A stretch of 64,000 nt of DNA from RUG334 sp045599645 (GTDB lineage Bacteria; Muiribacteriota; Ozemobacteria; Ozemobacterales; Ozemobacteraceae). Under the pieces are notes generated by a model. That model worked only from the letters and a program-made list of their open reading frames with translations. It was not told where the DNA came from and ran no database searches. The translations under genes and the position numbers were made by a program. Location: assembly GCA_045599645.1 (NCBI GenBank), contig JAZRWI010000055.1:13536-77535 (forward strand), in the 5' to 3' direction. Position 1 is the stretch's first letter; each line of letters starts with the position of its first letter. Positions 24,600 to 33,250 of this stretch are shown piece after piece.

Positions 24600-26153
24600 T
24601 TAACCAAATAGTTTATAATAAGTCCGTATCTTTTCTAACAGCTGTTCAGAAGGATTTAATACCGGTTTAACCTTTCCGCTGCTGGTATCTATTATATAGC
24701 TTTCTCGCACTGATAGACTCTGATACGGGCTTTTTTCTTCCGAGAAAAGGCTGTTCCCAAGAAAATAGTTTCTGTGATTGTCTATTCCAAGAATGTTGAG
24801 AATAGTGGGTGTTAATGCTAGTGAGTTCTTGTTTTGCGCATCAAAGTGCTGAGGAATGATTCCATTTTTGTAAATGAGTAGTGGAACAGTATCTACAAAA
24901 GAAGTATGCTTGCTTCTGAAGGCTTTGTCAAAGTCAGGAGTCGGGTAGGTCGAGTGATCTGCTGTGAATATTAAAAGTGTATTGTCAAAGTAGTTGTTGG
25001 CTTGCATTTTTTTGATAAATTCACCAAACCAGTGGTCCTGGTTATAGAATTTATTCAGGCAGGCATCTTTACCATCTTTATATTTTTCATGGGGGCTATC
25101 AAGAAAAACATGGGTACCTTGAATGTATGTGCAAATAAGGTATCTTTTTTTGGCTTTCTCGTATTCATCGCAAGTTTTAAATAAAGTCTCATAAGTATCA
25201 CGGTCGGTCTGTATTTCTGAAAGATTTGCGTCTATGACAACTTTTTGAAAACTTAATTTGTTTATCATTCTATTGAAAGGGTCATCAATGATATCCGGCG
25301 ATACAAAGCATGTTTGGTAGTCTTCCTTGGCTAATATTGTCTGCAGCATAGGAATTGAACTGAGCTTGGGATTCATTGAAATTCTATCGCCAATATAGAT
25401 TCCGTTCTGCTGATAGCCGGAGATAAGCTGTCCGCGGACACCACGATAGGTTGGGGCAGTGTGGCAGAAGTAATTGTCGACACAGAAGCTCTTTCCCAGT
25501 AAATCATAGGTGTTTGGAGTTATGTCTGGTCTTATGACCTGTCTGCTGGTGCCTTCGGCAAAAATTAGTATAACGTTGCAGCCTTTACCTTCTATTGGGC
25601 TTATTCCAGTTGAGATTCCGTCTCTTTCGAATTCCTTGGCCATTTCCAGGTCGAAAAAGGTTTTTGAGCCTAGAATAGTATGAATTTCTATTATAGGTTC
25701 TTTTAGCTTACTTACTGGTGGTAATAAAATTGAGATAATAATGAGTAGTATGGCAAGCCCGATGTTTCTTTTGCTGTCCTCAAAAACAGGAAATAATATA
25801 TTTGGCAGCCATATTAAAAAACAGAATATCAGTCCTAAAACTGCTTTTATGATAAAACTGGTTTCTATTTCGTTATAGCTTGGAAGGTTAAATAGAGTTT
25901 CGGTTACTATATAATCTGCTGTGAATGTGTAGTTTACCAGCTGAAAAATAAAAATCCCAAGTAGTATGAAGTTAATTATTCGTATTGCTTTATTTTTAAA
26001 AAGAAATGTCAGATTTATGTTTAAGAGGGCTGCTATGAATGGTAGCAAAAAAAATGTGTTAAAGCCGTCGTTTGCAAAATAAACCATTGCTGTAATTGCA
26101 ATAGTTTGCACAAGCGTGGAAATAATCAGAAAGTTACGTCTGTTTTTAAGCAT
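24600..26153 (-). CDS. Alkaline-phosphatase-superfamily membrane enzyme (LtaS/sulfatase type)
   Basis: About 517 residues: five or so N-terminal transmembrane segments (about 1-180), then an extracytoplasmic sulfatase-fold domain. The first metal site is NVILIFAEGTS, a candidate nucleophile Thr lies in the CHTAPTYRGVRGQL segment, and the C-terminal metal site is FTADHSTYPTP. By analogy with LtaS and EptA enzymes it may move phosphoglycerol or phosphoethanolamine onto envelope glycans; the substrate is not determinable here. ATG 26153 is preferred: a TATCAT box ends seven bases before it, in the leaderless geometry. A GTG at 26198 is the alternative. Confidence 0.78.
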   Translation of the reverse strand: MLKNRRNFLIISTLVQTIAITAMVYFANDGFNTFFLLPFIAALLNINLTFLFKNKAIRIINFILLGIFIFQLVNYTFTADYIVTETLFNLPSYNEIETSFIIKAVLGLIFCFLIWLPNILFPVFEDSKRNIGLAILLIIISILLPPVSKLKEPIIEIHTILGSKTFFDLEMAKEFERDGISTGISPIEGKGCNVILIFAEGTSRQVIRPDITPNTYDLLGKSFCVDNYFCHTAPTYRGVRGQLISGYQQNGIYIGDRISMNPKLSSIPMLQTILAKEDYQTCFVSPDIIDDPFNRMINKLSFQKVVIDANLSEIQTDRDTYETLFKTCDEYEKAKKRYLICTYIQGTHVFLDSPHEKYKDGKDACLNKFYNQDHWFGEFIKKMQANNYFDNTLLIFTADHSTYPTPDFDKAFRSKHTSFVDTVPLLIYKNGIIPQHFDAQNKNSLALTPTILNILGIDNHRNYFLGNSLFSEEKSPYQSLSVRESYIIDTSSGKVKPVLNPSEQLLEKIRTYYKLFG

Positions 26154-26159
26154 GTTTAA

Positions 26160-26165
26160 ATGATA
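26160..26165 (-). promoter_or_regulatory. -10 box for a leaderless sulfatase-family mRNA
   Basis: TATCAT on the minus strand, separated by TTAAAC from the ATG at 26153. There is no Shine-Dalgarno sequence. Confidence 0.45.
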
Positions 26166-26210
26166 CAACAATGTTAAGGAATTATAAAATAAAATCACTT
26201 CAAGTCTTTA

Positions 26211-26219
26211 TGGTATAAT
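26211..26219 (+). promoter_or_regulatory. Perfect extended -10 box for a leaderless DUF456 mRNA
   Basis: TGG-TATAAT ends six bases before the ATG at 26226, which puts the transcription start on the A of the ATG. There is no ribosome site and only a poor -35. Confidence 0.65.
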
Positions 26220-26225
26220 AATGAT

Positions 26226-26714
26226 ATGCAATTTACCTATTACATATTAAAGCTAATAGCTATAATCGTTTTTGATTTGGTGGGAATAGTAGGGGCCGTT
26301 GTTCCGGCTATTCCCGGACCTCCTTTATGCCTCGTTGCACTGGTCATAGCATTTTTCGGATTTCCAAATACTGTATCAGTAACCTTTCTTGTCGTAGCTA
26401 TTGTGCTTTCTTTGATTTCTGCAAGTCTGGATTATTTTGCCCCTGCATTAGCGACTAAACTAGGCGGCGGTTCCAAATGGGCTGTGTGGGGTTCCACTAT
26501 TGGTCTGTTTATTGGTTTCTTTTTACCGCCTCTGGGAATTATCTGGGTGCCGCTTGTCTGTGCCTTTATCGGTGAACTCATCGCCAATTTCAAGGTTGGA
26601 AAAGCCTTCAAGGTAGCCTGTCTATCCTTTTTATCCTTTGCCCTGACCGTTGGCTTCAAGCTGCTAACCTGCGCCATTATTACCGTATTCTCAATTAAAG
26701 CCGCCATTTTATAA
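26226..26714 (+). CDS. DUF456 membrane protein
   Basis: The 162-residue, very hydrophobic protein has four to five transmembrane segments and the DUF456 pattern: GIVGAVVPAIPGPPLC near the start, then LDYFAPALATKLGGGSKWAVWGS and GLFIGFFLPP. The function is unknown. It is divergent from the sulfatase-family gene. Its stop codon is the first part of a heptamer array. Confidence 0.85.
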   Translation: MQFTYYILKLIAIIVFDLVGIVGAVVPAIPGPPLCLVALVIAFFGFPNTVSVTFLVVAIVLSLISASLDYFAPALATKLGGGSKWAVWGSTIGLFIGFFLPPLGIIWVPLVCAFIGELIANFKVGKAFKVACLSFLSFALTVGFKLLTCAIITVFSIKAAIL

Positions 26715-26945
26715 TTCATAATGCATAATGCATAATGCATAATGCATAATTCATAATTCATAATGCAGAATTGCAGGATTGGGTTTGTGGCTAATACCTA
26801 ATACCTAATACCCAATACCTAATACCCAATACCTAATTCACAATTCATAATGCAGAATTGCAGGATTGCAGGATTGGGTTTGTGGCTAATACCTAATACC
26901 TAATACCTAATTCATAATTCATAATGCATAATTCATAATTGATTG
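26711..26945 (+). repeat. Heptamer arrays ATAATGC/ATAATTC and AATACCT/AATACCC
   Basis: Several blocks of a 7-base unit: ATAATTC and ATAATGC (26711-26763), AATACCT and AATACCC (about 26793-26835), then a second round of both after a repeated link (GCAGAATTGCAGGATTGGG appears twice). The array starts inside the stop codon of the DUF456 gene. The gap as a whole (26715-27195) contains no gene. Confidence 0.92.
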
Positions 26946-26994
26946 TTAGAGATAGAGTTTCTACTGCTTCGACTGAGTTGCTGCCAATACCGGA

Positions 26995-27030
26995 ATTGAG
27001 AATTGAGAATGGAGAATTGAGAATTATTTG
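26995..27030 (+). repeat. Heptamer array GAGAATT / GGAGAAT
   Basis: About five units of TTGAGAA with TGGAGAA variants. The same family is found on the opposite strand at 45576-45678. Confidence 0.85.
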
Positions 27031-27055
27031 ATTGTAGGGAAATAGAACCGAATAA

Positions 27056-27122
27056 CTAAGCCAACTACACCAACCACACCAACGACGCCAACTATGCCAA
27101 CCACGCCAACTATGCCAACAGC
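27056..27122 (+). repeat. 9-base tandem repeat CCAAC(T/C)A(C/T)(A/G)
   Basis: About seven units such as CCAACTACA, CCAACCACA and CCAACTATG in tandem. This is the only array here whose period is 9 rather than 7. Confidence 0.85.
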
Positions 27123-27195
27123 TGTATTTAATCACCATTCTACTCCAAGCTTCTATAAAACACTTTTGCACTATTGAACTCGCTCGTGGTTGGGG

Positions 27196-27224
27196 TTGAA
27201 AAAAAAAGTGAGTTGTGATATATT
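27196..27224 (+). promoter_or_regulatory. Promoter of the small TPR gene
   Basis: TTGAAA (27196-27201), 17 bases, TATATT (27219-27224). Its position rules out the GTG at 27215 as a start and supports the ATG at 27266. Confidence 0.7.
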
Positions 27225-27265
27225 GCGGCCGTAAGAAAATTTGTTTATTTGTCGATAGATTTATT

Positions 27266-27601
27266 ATGAGTAATCAAAACTATTGGACAAAAAAACAAAG
27301 TCAGGAGCTTTTCGAAAAGGCTTTACAGCTTGAATCTGAAGGGAAAATAGATGAAGCTGCGAATGCCTATCGCAAGTCTTTGGATATTTGTCCCAAGAAT
27401 GCTCAAGTTCTTTATAACCTTGGTATAGCCTATGCAACACTTGGCAAGATAGACCAGGCTATAAGATGTTGGCGTAAGTCAATATGGCTGGAGCCAAACT
27501 TCAGAAATGAACTAGTAAGAGCATTTGGAGTTGAAGACGACAGGTCTGAAACTGTAATTGGCGATGAGTTCGATGGCTTAGTGCTTGAACAGGCTGCCTG
27601 A
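27266..27601 (+). CDS. Small TPR protein
   Basis: The 111-residue, probably cytoplasmic protein has about two TPR units (residues about 8-75: LFEKALQLESEGKIDEAANA, then VLYNLGIAYATLGKIDQAI) and an acidic tail. A protein-protein adaptor role is likely; no partner is evident. There is no clear ribosome site before the ATG. The next gene, a 41-residue Cys peptide, follows 27 bases later in the same transcript. Confidence 0.8.
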   Translation: MSNQNYWTKKQSQELFEKALQLESEGKIDEAANAYRKSLDICPKNAQVLYNLGIAYATLGKIDQAIRCWRKSIWLEPNFRNELVRAFGVEDDRSETVIGDEFDGLVLEQAA

Positions 27602-27628
27602 CTTCAATACTATAAGGAGTAAATAGTC

Positions 27629-27754
27629 ATGGCATATTGCTGGGAAGTATATCAGAATTCAAAATGTGAAAATTGCAAGCATTACATTGCTTATCAGAAC
27701 GGCACTTTAAAGCTCGAAGAAGTAAAAGATGTTGTTGTCGTTGATGAAGACTAA
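27629..27754 (+). CDS. 41-residue Cys-containing small protein
   Basis: AAGGAG (27614-27619) lies nine bases before the ATG, and a terminator follows the stop, so this is very probably a real gene. The sequence has Cys4 and a C-x2-C pair (KCENCKHY, Cys13 and Cys16), a central short strand, and an acidic VVVVDED tail. A metal-binding zinc-ribbon-like knuckle is possible. It appears co-transcribed with the small TPR protein. No family was recognised. Confidence 0.75.
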   Translation: MAYCWEVYQNSKCENCKHYIAYQNGTLKLEEVKDVVVVDED

Positions 27755-27764
27755 TTGTTGAAAT

Positions 27765-27796
27765 AAAAAACGCTGACCAAGTGTCAGCGTTTTTTT
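27765..27796 (+). terminator. Rho-independent terminator
   Basis: Stem AAAAAACGCTGAC / GTCAGCGTTTTTT with a five-base loop, just after the 41-residue gene. Confidence 0.93.
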
Positions 27797-27818
27797 ATGC
27801 CTAAAAAATACAGTAGGG

Positions 27819-27846
27819 TTGATTTTTTTTTAGAATATGATAGATT
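27819..27846 (+). promoter_or_regulatory. Extended -10 promoter for a leaderless TPR mRNA
   Basis: TTGATT (27819-27824), 16 bases, TAGATT (27841-27846) preceded by TGA. The ATG is seven bases after the -10 box, with no ribosome site between. Confidence 0.5.
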
Positions 27847-27852
27847 AAAAGT

Positions 27853-29712
27853 ATGGATGATCTTAAGGTTCCTGTAACATTGTTATTACTTATTCTAGCT
27901 GGTGCCGGGTATTTCATATATAACAAAAAGAATAACCCGACTCCAAAGTATAAGCCTACCAAAAATGTTGTAGAAACTATTCCAGAAAAATCTGAAGCCG
28001 ATATAAAAGCTGAAAAGGCAGAAAAGCTTGCTGCAATAAAAAAACAAACAGCTTCTGCTTTTAAATCAGGTAATTATGCAGAAACCCTGAAGCTTATTGC
28101 TGGTAACGAAGATTCTAAGGATTACCAGATTCAGAAGATGCTTGGTTATAGCTATTCCGCTGAAAAAGATTACGATAAAGCTATTATTGCTTTTGAAAAA
28201 GCTTTGAAGTTAGCCAAAATACCTTCAGAAGGTTATTCTCTTGCCTATTTATATGAAATAACCGGAAGATACGGAGCTGCAGCCGCATTATATGAAGATC
28301 TTGCCACTGCGGATTTACCTCCGAATCTTAGACGTGCAGTTCTTGAAGGTATTGCCAGAATTTCAGCTCATTATCCTGAAAACAATGATTTGTATGAAAA
28401 TACAAAGAAGCTTCTTGAAGATTGGCCAGATTCCAAAGACGGAGCTGTTGGTCTTGCAAAGCTGATGAAAGAACGCAAAGCTTTCTCTGATATTGAAAAA
28501 TTCGTAAACAAGACCTCAAAGGCATTTGGTAACGATTATGAATATAATTATGCTGTAGCGCAACTTTATGATGCTGCAGAAAAATATAAAGAAGCTGTTA
28601 CCTATTACAAAAAATGCATTAAGCTGCAGCCAAGAGTTTATACACCATTTATGGACTGCTATAATGCCTTGACAAAAGCAGGCAAAACTGATGCTGCATT
28701 AAAGGCATTAGAATATTTCCTTGAAAGCGGCCAGTCTTATCCGACTACATATTTCAAGGCTGCAATTGAAGCTAAGAACTTAAAGCACTACAAAGCAGCT
28801 TTCAGATTCTATCTGAATGCTGTGTGTAATGATGTTAAGCTTCAGGGCAAAGACGATGAAGGCCTTATGGAAGAGGTCGAAAGAGAATATAAGGAACGTG
28901 GCACAGAACTGGATAAAACCTTTGTAAATGCTTTTGTATGCTATATTAACGGTGACTGCCAGTATGCTGATTCTGAATTGCAGCGCATTAAATCAGAAGT
29001 TGAAAACTCTGTTTATAAAGAAGATTATGCTCTCGTTGTAAGAGAATGTAACAAGCTTCTTGCCATAGATAAGAAGCGTGATGATGAAATCAAGGCATAT
29101 GAAGACAGAAAGAGAGCTGAAGAAGAAGCTGCTCAAAGAGCTAAGGACAGAGCAGCTCAAAAATCTGCACAGAATAATCAGGTAGCTACTTCTGGTGGCT
29201 CACAGTTAAGCGATAATGAATTGAAAATTAAGGCTCTGAAAGCTCCAAGTGATTATAATATTCAGCTTCAGACTGCTATGGATTTCTTTGCTCGCGGTAA
29301 TCTGAAGGAAGCAAAGACCTTCTTCAAGAATGCTATCATGGTAAATAATAAATCTGCTATTCCTTATGTTGAAATGGCTAGAATCAATACCATGGAAAAT
29401 GATTACGAATCAGCAGAAAATTATATTGAAAAGGGTATAAAACGTGACCCGACCAATCCAGTTGCTTTAATTATGGGTGCTAACATTTTTCTGAATCAGA
29501 ATAAGCTTCCGAAAGCCAAGGAATACGCCGAACAGGCAATGCAGGCTAATCCTCTTGATTCCCAGGGCTTAATAATGCTTGCCAAGATCAATCTTCAGGA
29601 AAACAATGTTGCAAGAGCAAAAGAACTTATTGATCAGGGTCTTTCAACAGAAAAGAACAATGTACGCAGAGCAGAACTTTTAAGCTTGAAGAGACAAGTT
29701 GAAGGGCGCTAA
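27853..29712 (+). CDS. Membrane-anchored TPR protein
   Basis: The 619-residue protein has one N-terminal transmembrane segment (about 6-22), then TPR repeats over residues about 60-300 and again 465-615, with a Lys/Glu/Ala-rich coiled-coil spacer (about 405-445). The repeats show the classic spacing (YDKAIIAFEKAL, KEAVTYYKKCIKLQP, LKEAKTFFKNAI). It is an envelope scaffold of unknown partners. It lies directly upstream of two secreted proteins and three pilin-like genes, so a role in assembling that surface system is possible (an inference). Confidence 0.82.
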   Translation: MDDLKVPVTLLLLILAGAGYFIYNKKNNPTPKYKPTKNVVETIPEKSEADIKAEKAEKLAAIKKQTASAFKSGNYAETLKLIAGNEDSKDYQIQKMLGYSYSAEKDYDKAIIAFEKALKLAKIPSEGYSLAYLYEITGRYGAAAALYEDLATADLPPNLRRAVLEGIARISAHYPENNDLYENTKKLLEDWPDSKDGAVGLAKLMKERKAFSDIEKFVNKTSKAFGNDYEYNYAVAQLYDAAEKYKEAVTYYKKCIKLQPRVYTPFMDCYNALTKAGKTDAALKALEYFLESGQSYPTTYFKAAIEAKNLKHYKAAFRFYLNAVCNDVKLQGKDDEGLMEEVEREYKERGTELDKTFVNAFVCYINGDCQYADSELQRIKSEVENSVYKEDYALVVRECNKLLAIDKKRDDEIKAYEDRKRAEEEAAQRAKDRAAQKSAQNNQVATSGGSQLSDNELKIKALKAPSDYNIQLQTAMDFFARGNLKEAKTFFKNAIMVNNKSAIPYVEMARINTMENDYESAENYIEKGIKRDPTNPVALIMGANIFLNQNKLPKAKEYAEQAMQANPLDSQGLIMLAKINLQENNVARAKELIDQGLSTEKNNVRRAELLSLKRQVEGR

Positions 29713-29760
29713 ATAAATATTTTATATTCTTATAAAAAATCATAATTCCCCTCTTTTTTA

Positions 29761-29769
29761 TGTTATAAT
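29761..29769 (+). promoter_or_regulatory. Extended -10 promoter of the secreted-protein pair
   Basis: TGT-TATAAT, a consensus extended -10, with a leader of about 40 bases that carries AAGGAG before the ATG at 29817. Confidence 0.6.
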
Positions 29770-29816
29770 GAAAGAAATAACTAGCGTTATGTACATTTAA
29801 ATTAAGGAGTTTAATT

Positions 29817-30965
29817 ATGAATAAAAAGCTTTTGATTGCTCTTTGTGCTTTTGCATTAATCAATTCATACTCATTTGCTCAAGAAACAATCAATGCAGAA
29901 ATGTCTCTTGAAGTAGAAGGCGCTGAAGCAGAAGGCTTCCGTGGAACTAGTTCTAGTAGCGGTAATAAGAATTTTCTTGAAGATTGCTCTTATAAGCTTG
30001 ATGAAAACTCCTTGATTTACAAGAATGCCGGTGAAGCTGTTGGCGGTGCTGGCAACGTAGCTGTTGGCGCTCCAAATATTACCTGGTCAGTAACCCAGGA
30101 ATCTGATGACGGTAATGATGAAGTTATTAGTTCAAATAATACCAATAAACAAAGCAGCAAATGCGATTTTACAAATCCTGGCACATATCATGTAAGCAAT
30201 TCTGGTTCTCGTCAGATTTCAGATGCTACAGGCGCTGGTGAAGGCGGAATTGCTACTGCTAACCAGACTATGGGTGTAGTTGTTCATGACGTAACTCCAC
30301 CAGATGTTTGTATTGCTTTCCAGGAAGCTGCTGGTGATTCTAATAACTGCAAATGCGAAGAAGAACTTGAAAAACAGCTTCTCACCAAGATGGTTTCCAG
30401 TGCAGGCGCTCCTTTTGTAAGCAGCGTATCTGATGTTGCTGATGAGCCAACAAGCTATATATTCGTTGATGAAGGCGATTCCAGAGATAAGGCACCTGCA
30501 AACAAGACTGTAAGAGTAACCTTAGCTGGTTCAATGTTTGATAAAGATGGTAAAGCTTCTTTAAATAGCGCTGAATTGCCAACTGCAACTCTTAGTGGTG
30601 GCGATAAGACCCGCAAGGCATCTGTTTCATCTGACGAATCAGGCGCTTTCTCTGGTATCTATGTAAGACGTAACGTTCCTTTCTTTGTAATGGTAAGAAG
30701 CATTGATAACGGCGATAAGCGCAAAACAGTAGGCTCTACAGCTGCTGATGGCGTTTCTTATACTCTTAAGGATTCAACTGGTAAAGAAGTTAGCAAGGAA
30801 GAAGACGGTTCTTACCTGTTCAGAGTTCAGAATTATCCTCGTGATAAATACGCTGACCAGCCAGGTTACGTTTTTGAAGCAAATGTACGTGATGGTTCTG
30901 GAAATCTCACAACAGTTAAATCAGATGTTTTTGTTGTAAATAACGAAGCTTCATTTGAAAACTGA
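29817..30965 (+). CDS. Secreted beta-rich protein, paralogue of the next gene
   Basis: The 382-residue protein has a clear signal peptide (1-21, SFAQ). The mature part is rich in Ser, Gly, Asp and Val and looks like tandem immunoglobulin-like or adhesin-like beta domains. Segments VHDVTPPDVC and TVRVTLAGSMF have counterparts in the next protein (VKDITPPTC, TADVVFTGSLF), so the two are paralogues. A CKCEEE segment and other Cys suggest disulfides. AAGGAG precedes the ATG. The family is not recognised; a surface or fibre component is possible given the pilin-like genes downstream. Confidence 0.75.
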   Translation: MNKKLLIALCAFALINSYSFAQETINAEMSLEVEGAEAEGFRGTSSSSGNKNFLEDCSYKLDENSLIYKNAGEAVGGAGNVAVGAPNITWSVTQESDDGNDEVISSNNTNKQSSKCDFTNPGTYHVSNSGSRQISDATGAGEGGIATANQTMGVVVHDVTPPDVCIAFQEAAGDSNNCKCEEELEKQLLTKMVSSAGAPFVSSVSDVADEPTSYIFVDEGDSRDKAPANKTVRVTLAGSMFDKDGKASLNSAELPTATLSGGDKTRKASVSSDESGAFSGIYVRRNVPFFVMVRSIDNGDKRKTVGSTAADGVSYTLKDSTGKEVSKEEDGSYLFRVQNYPRDKYADQPGYVFEANVRDGSGNLTTVKSDVFVVNNEASFEN

Positions 30966-30986
30966 GTCTGTGAGGTAATCTGAGAT

Positions 30987-31994
30987 ATGAAAAGTAAGTT
31001 CTTGTTAGCAATAGCCCTAGGAATTGCTTTTAACTGCTCTGCTGCTTTTGCACAAAGCGAGCCAACTGATTGGTCATGCGGTGCTGAAAGACTTCCATTT
31101 GGGCCATCAGTTCCAGCTCCAGTATATCAGCTGACTATTTGTGGTGAAGATGGGGGCCAGATACCTGCAGAAGTAACGGAAGATGTTCCTATGGTTGTTA
31201 CTGCTAATTCTGATATCTTCTATGAAAATCCTCCTGAAAAAGCTGTTGACGGTAGGGAATTCTCTCAGGCAAGATGGGTAAGAAATAAAGCCAGTGCAAT
31301 CTGGATTGTAGTAGATTGGGAAAATAATAAAAGCTACAACGCTATAACTCCTGAAAACTGCGAATTAGAACTAGCTGCTAACCAGCAGGTTATTGTTCCT
31401 ACTAACCCAACAGATAAAGGTTCTTTAAACTGCCACGTATCAAGAAAGCTTAGCTATACTGATTCTGAAAGCGGTGAAGAAAGAACCGTATATGCCAACT
31501 CAAGCGCTGCTGTTGCTTTTAAAGTAAAGGATATCACTCCTCCTACCTGCGGTCTTGAAATTTCTGTAGAAGACGGTCATTCTGGAACCTGCTATCCGGT
31601 TGAAAATCCTCCGAACCAGTATCCATTGCCAAAGACAGCTGATGTTGTATTCACAGGTTCACTTTTTGGTGCTACAGAAGAAAACAAAATCGTTGAAGGC
31701 TATGAATTAGGTGCAAACATGATTGTAGCCAATGAAGACGGAGTAACTCTTCCAAAGAACGCAGTGGTTACCTTGAAGGTTATTGGTGACGATAACTTCA
31801 AGCTTGATAACGAAAAGATCAAGTTTGGTGTTTGCGCTGGTGCTGGTGGGGAACCAACTCCAGTTTCACCAATAAATGAAGAAAAGGTCGATTTCACAAC
31901 ATTTGTAGTTCCTCAGAACCCGTATTTCTATCTTGATGCTACAGATGTGGCTGGAAACAGAGAAATTCTCTTTGTTCCGATAAACATTCAGTGA
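30987..31994 (+). CDS. Secreted beta-rich protein, paralogue of the previous gene
   Basis: The 335-residue protein has a signal peptide (1-22, AFAQ) and a Cys-containing, Pro/Val/Asp-rich mature part of likely beta structure. It shares the DITPPTC hinge and the following strand pattern with its neighbour 21 bases upstream. GAGG precedes the ATG. Transcription ends at a large perfect palindrome immediately downstream. No known family. Confidence 0.75.
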   Translation: MKSKFLLAIALGIAFNCSAAFAQSEPTDWSCGAERLPFGPSVPAPVYQLTICGEDGGQIPAEVTEDVPMVVTANSDIFYENPPEKAVDGREFSQARWVRNKASAIWIVVDWENNKSYNAITPENCELELAANQQVIVPTNPTDKGSLNCHVSRKLSYTDSESGEERTVYANSSAAVAFKVKDITPPTCGLEISVEDGHSGTCYPVENPPNQYPLPKTADVVFTGSLFGATEENKIVEGYELGANMIVANEDGVTLPKNAVVTLKVIGDDNFKLDNEKIKFGVCAGAGGEPTPVSPINEEKVDFTTFVVPQNPYFYLDATDVAGNREILFVPINIQ

Positions 31995-32000
31995 TGTAAT

Positions 32001-32050
32001 AGCTAAAATAAAAACACCTCTTTATATAAAGAGGTGTTTTTATTTTAGCT
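32001..32050. terminator. 50-bp perfect palindrome acting as terminator
   Basis: Two 25-base arms with no mismatch and no loop bases; the centre is CACCTCTTTATATAAAGAGGTG, with A/T-rich outer arms. It is symmetrical, but in context it ends the secreted-protein transcript and lies right before the promoter of the pilin-like operon. Confidence 0.85.
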
Positions 32051-32054
32051 AATG

Positions 32055-32063
32055 TGGTATCCT
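32055..32063 (+). promoter_or_regulatory. Extended -10 box for a leaderless pilin-like mRNA
   Basis: TGG-TATCCT ends six bases before the ATG at 32070. The earlier in-frame ATG at 32052 overlaps this box and is therefore disfavoured. Confidence 0.4.
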
Positions 32064-32069
32064 ATTAGT

Positions 32070-32708
32070 ATGCATCGTAGAACGCAAAAAAGAAAAGGTC
32101 TTGCATTCGTTGAAGTAATGATAGCTTGTCTGTTGCTGGCTGTTATTCTTCTTCCTATGTTCAATTTTCTTACCAGTTCCGTAAAAGATACAGAAACAAC
32201 ATATGCTGAAGTTATTGCTATTTCCAGAGCCAAAATGATTATGGATACCTTACTTTATCAGGTTCCATGGAGAGCTATCAGGCAGGGTAATCCATGCACT
32301 ATTGATGACCCGAAGGATGAAGATGAAGCCAAAGCATTTTTTAAAGATGTTATTCCTGATATTTTTGGCGAAGGCTGCTCAGGTACTGGCGATGGAAACT
32401 TTATCGGTGACGGTATTTATACCAGTGAAGCTGGTTTTAAGTTCAGGGCAAGAGTCAAGGTTGTAGATCTTGATCATGATTCTATGGGAAGCCAGGAATT
32501 GACTTTTACTGTTAGAACCAACGGCGGCGACCATAAAAGTTTTAAATTTAACGAAATTACCTCGAAAGATGCTGACGGAAAATATAATCTTGTGAAGAAG
32601 ATTGTAGTTCAGGTAAAATGGAGTCTTGCTAAGGGTAAGGACCCGCATGATGATCCGCATGCCAAGAGTATTTTCCTGGTCGGCTTCAAGTCTAATCTGG
32701 AAGGTTAA
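32070..32708 (+). CDS. Type IV prepilin-like protein
   Basis: The 212-residue protein has a class III prepilin leader: basic start MHRRTQKRKG, cleavage after Gly, then LAFVEVMIACLLLAVILL with Glu at +5 of the mature chain. The rest is a soluble globular domain (about 35-212) with a C-terminal VQVKWSLAKGKDPH region. It is probably processed by a PilD-type peptidase, which is not in the window. First of three pilin-like genes; the next starts two bases after its stop, with GGAAGG overlapping the end. Confidence 0.82.
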   Translation: MHRRTQKRKGLAFVEVMIACLLLAVILLPMFNFLTSSVKDTETTYAEVIAISRAKMIMDTLLYQVPWRAIRQGNPCTIDDPKDEDEAKAFFKDVIPDIFGEGCSGTGDGNFIGDGIYTSEAGFKFRARVKVVDLDHDSMGSQELTFTVRTNGGDHKSFKFNEITSKDADGKYNLVKKIVVQVKWSLAKGKDPHDDPHAKSIFLVGFKSNLEG

Positions 32709-32710
32709 GC

Positions 32711-33250
32711 ATGAAAAAGAATAACAGAAAAGGTATGGCAGTCGTTGTTGTATTATTCTTCGCTTTTGCAATTGCGATAATCATGTTTTTCATGCTCCGT
32801 TCCAATACAAACCTTAATCACCAGACAAAGCAGACCTTATATGAAATGCAGGCTAACTATTTGGCACAGTCTGCTATGCAATACGGAAAACTGCAGATTT
32901 TCCTGTTGCCGAAGGAAATTTACGATTATTATTCAAAAAATACTGGAGCTTCAGATTGCTTTGATAAATGCGATTCTGATTTGCTACCGCCATTGGCAAT
33001 GTCAGCATTTTATGACCCAAAGGCCAAATATGATTTGTTTGAAAATGGCAAATCACCTGACTTAGCTTTCCCTTATGGCGGAAAATTTGCTATTACAAAA
33101 TGTGATTACCTTCTTTCTAATGCCAATATGAGAATGGTTCAGGACAGCTATCGACTTGAAGTGGAAGCTTCCATTTCACATGGTCAGAAAAAAGATAAAT
33201 CAGATACGTTATCTGAAGAATTTATTGTTTCAAGATTTACAGGGAGATAA
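32711..33250 (+). CDS. PilX/GspK-like minor pilin protein
   Basis: The 179-residue protein has a basic start (MKKNNRKG) and a long hydrophobic helix (AVVVVLFFAFAIAIIMFFML), followed by NLNHQTKQTLYEMQANYLAQSAMQYGK, a pattern seen in PilX and GspK minor pilins that lack the +5 Glu. The C-terminal domain holds three Cys residues, and the last 50 residues are beta-like. It lies between two prepilin-type proteins, as expected for a minor-pilin tip complex. Confidence 0.72.
   Translation: MKKNNRKGMAVVVVLFFAFAIAIIMFFMLRSNTNLNHQTKQTLYEMQANYLAQSAMQYGKLQIFLLPKEIYDYYSKNTGASDCFDKCDSDLLPPLAMSAFYDPKAKYDLFENGKSPDLAFPYGGKFAITKCDYLLSNANMRMVQDSYRLEVEASISHGQKKDKSDTLSEEFIVSRFTGR

Noticed and set aside
26893..27171. 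Trp/Gly-rich minus-strand reading over the 9-base repeat
   Set aside because: It is a product of the repeat period, with no start signal and no conservation expected.
27215..27265. GTG start for the small TPR gene
   Set aside because: This codon falls inside the predicted promoter (TTGAAA-N17-TATATT).
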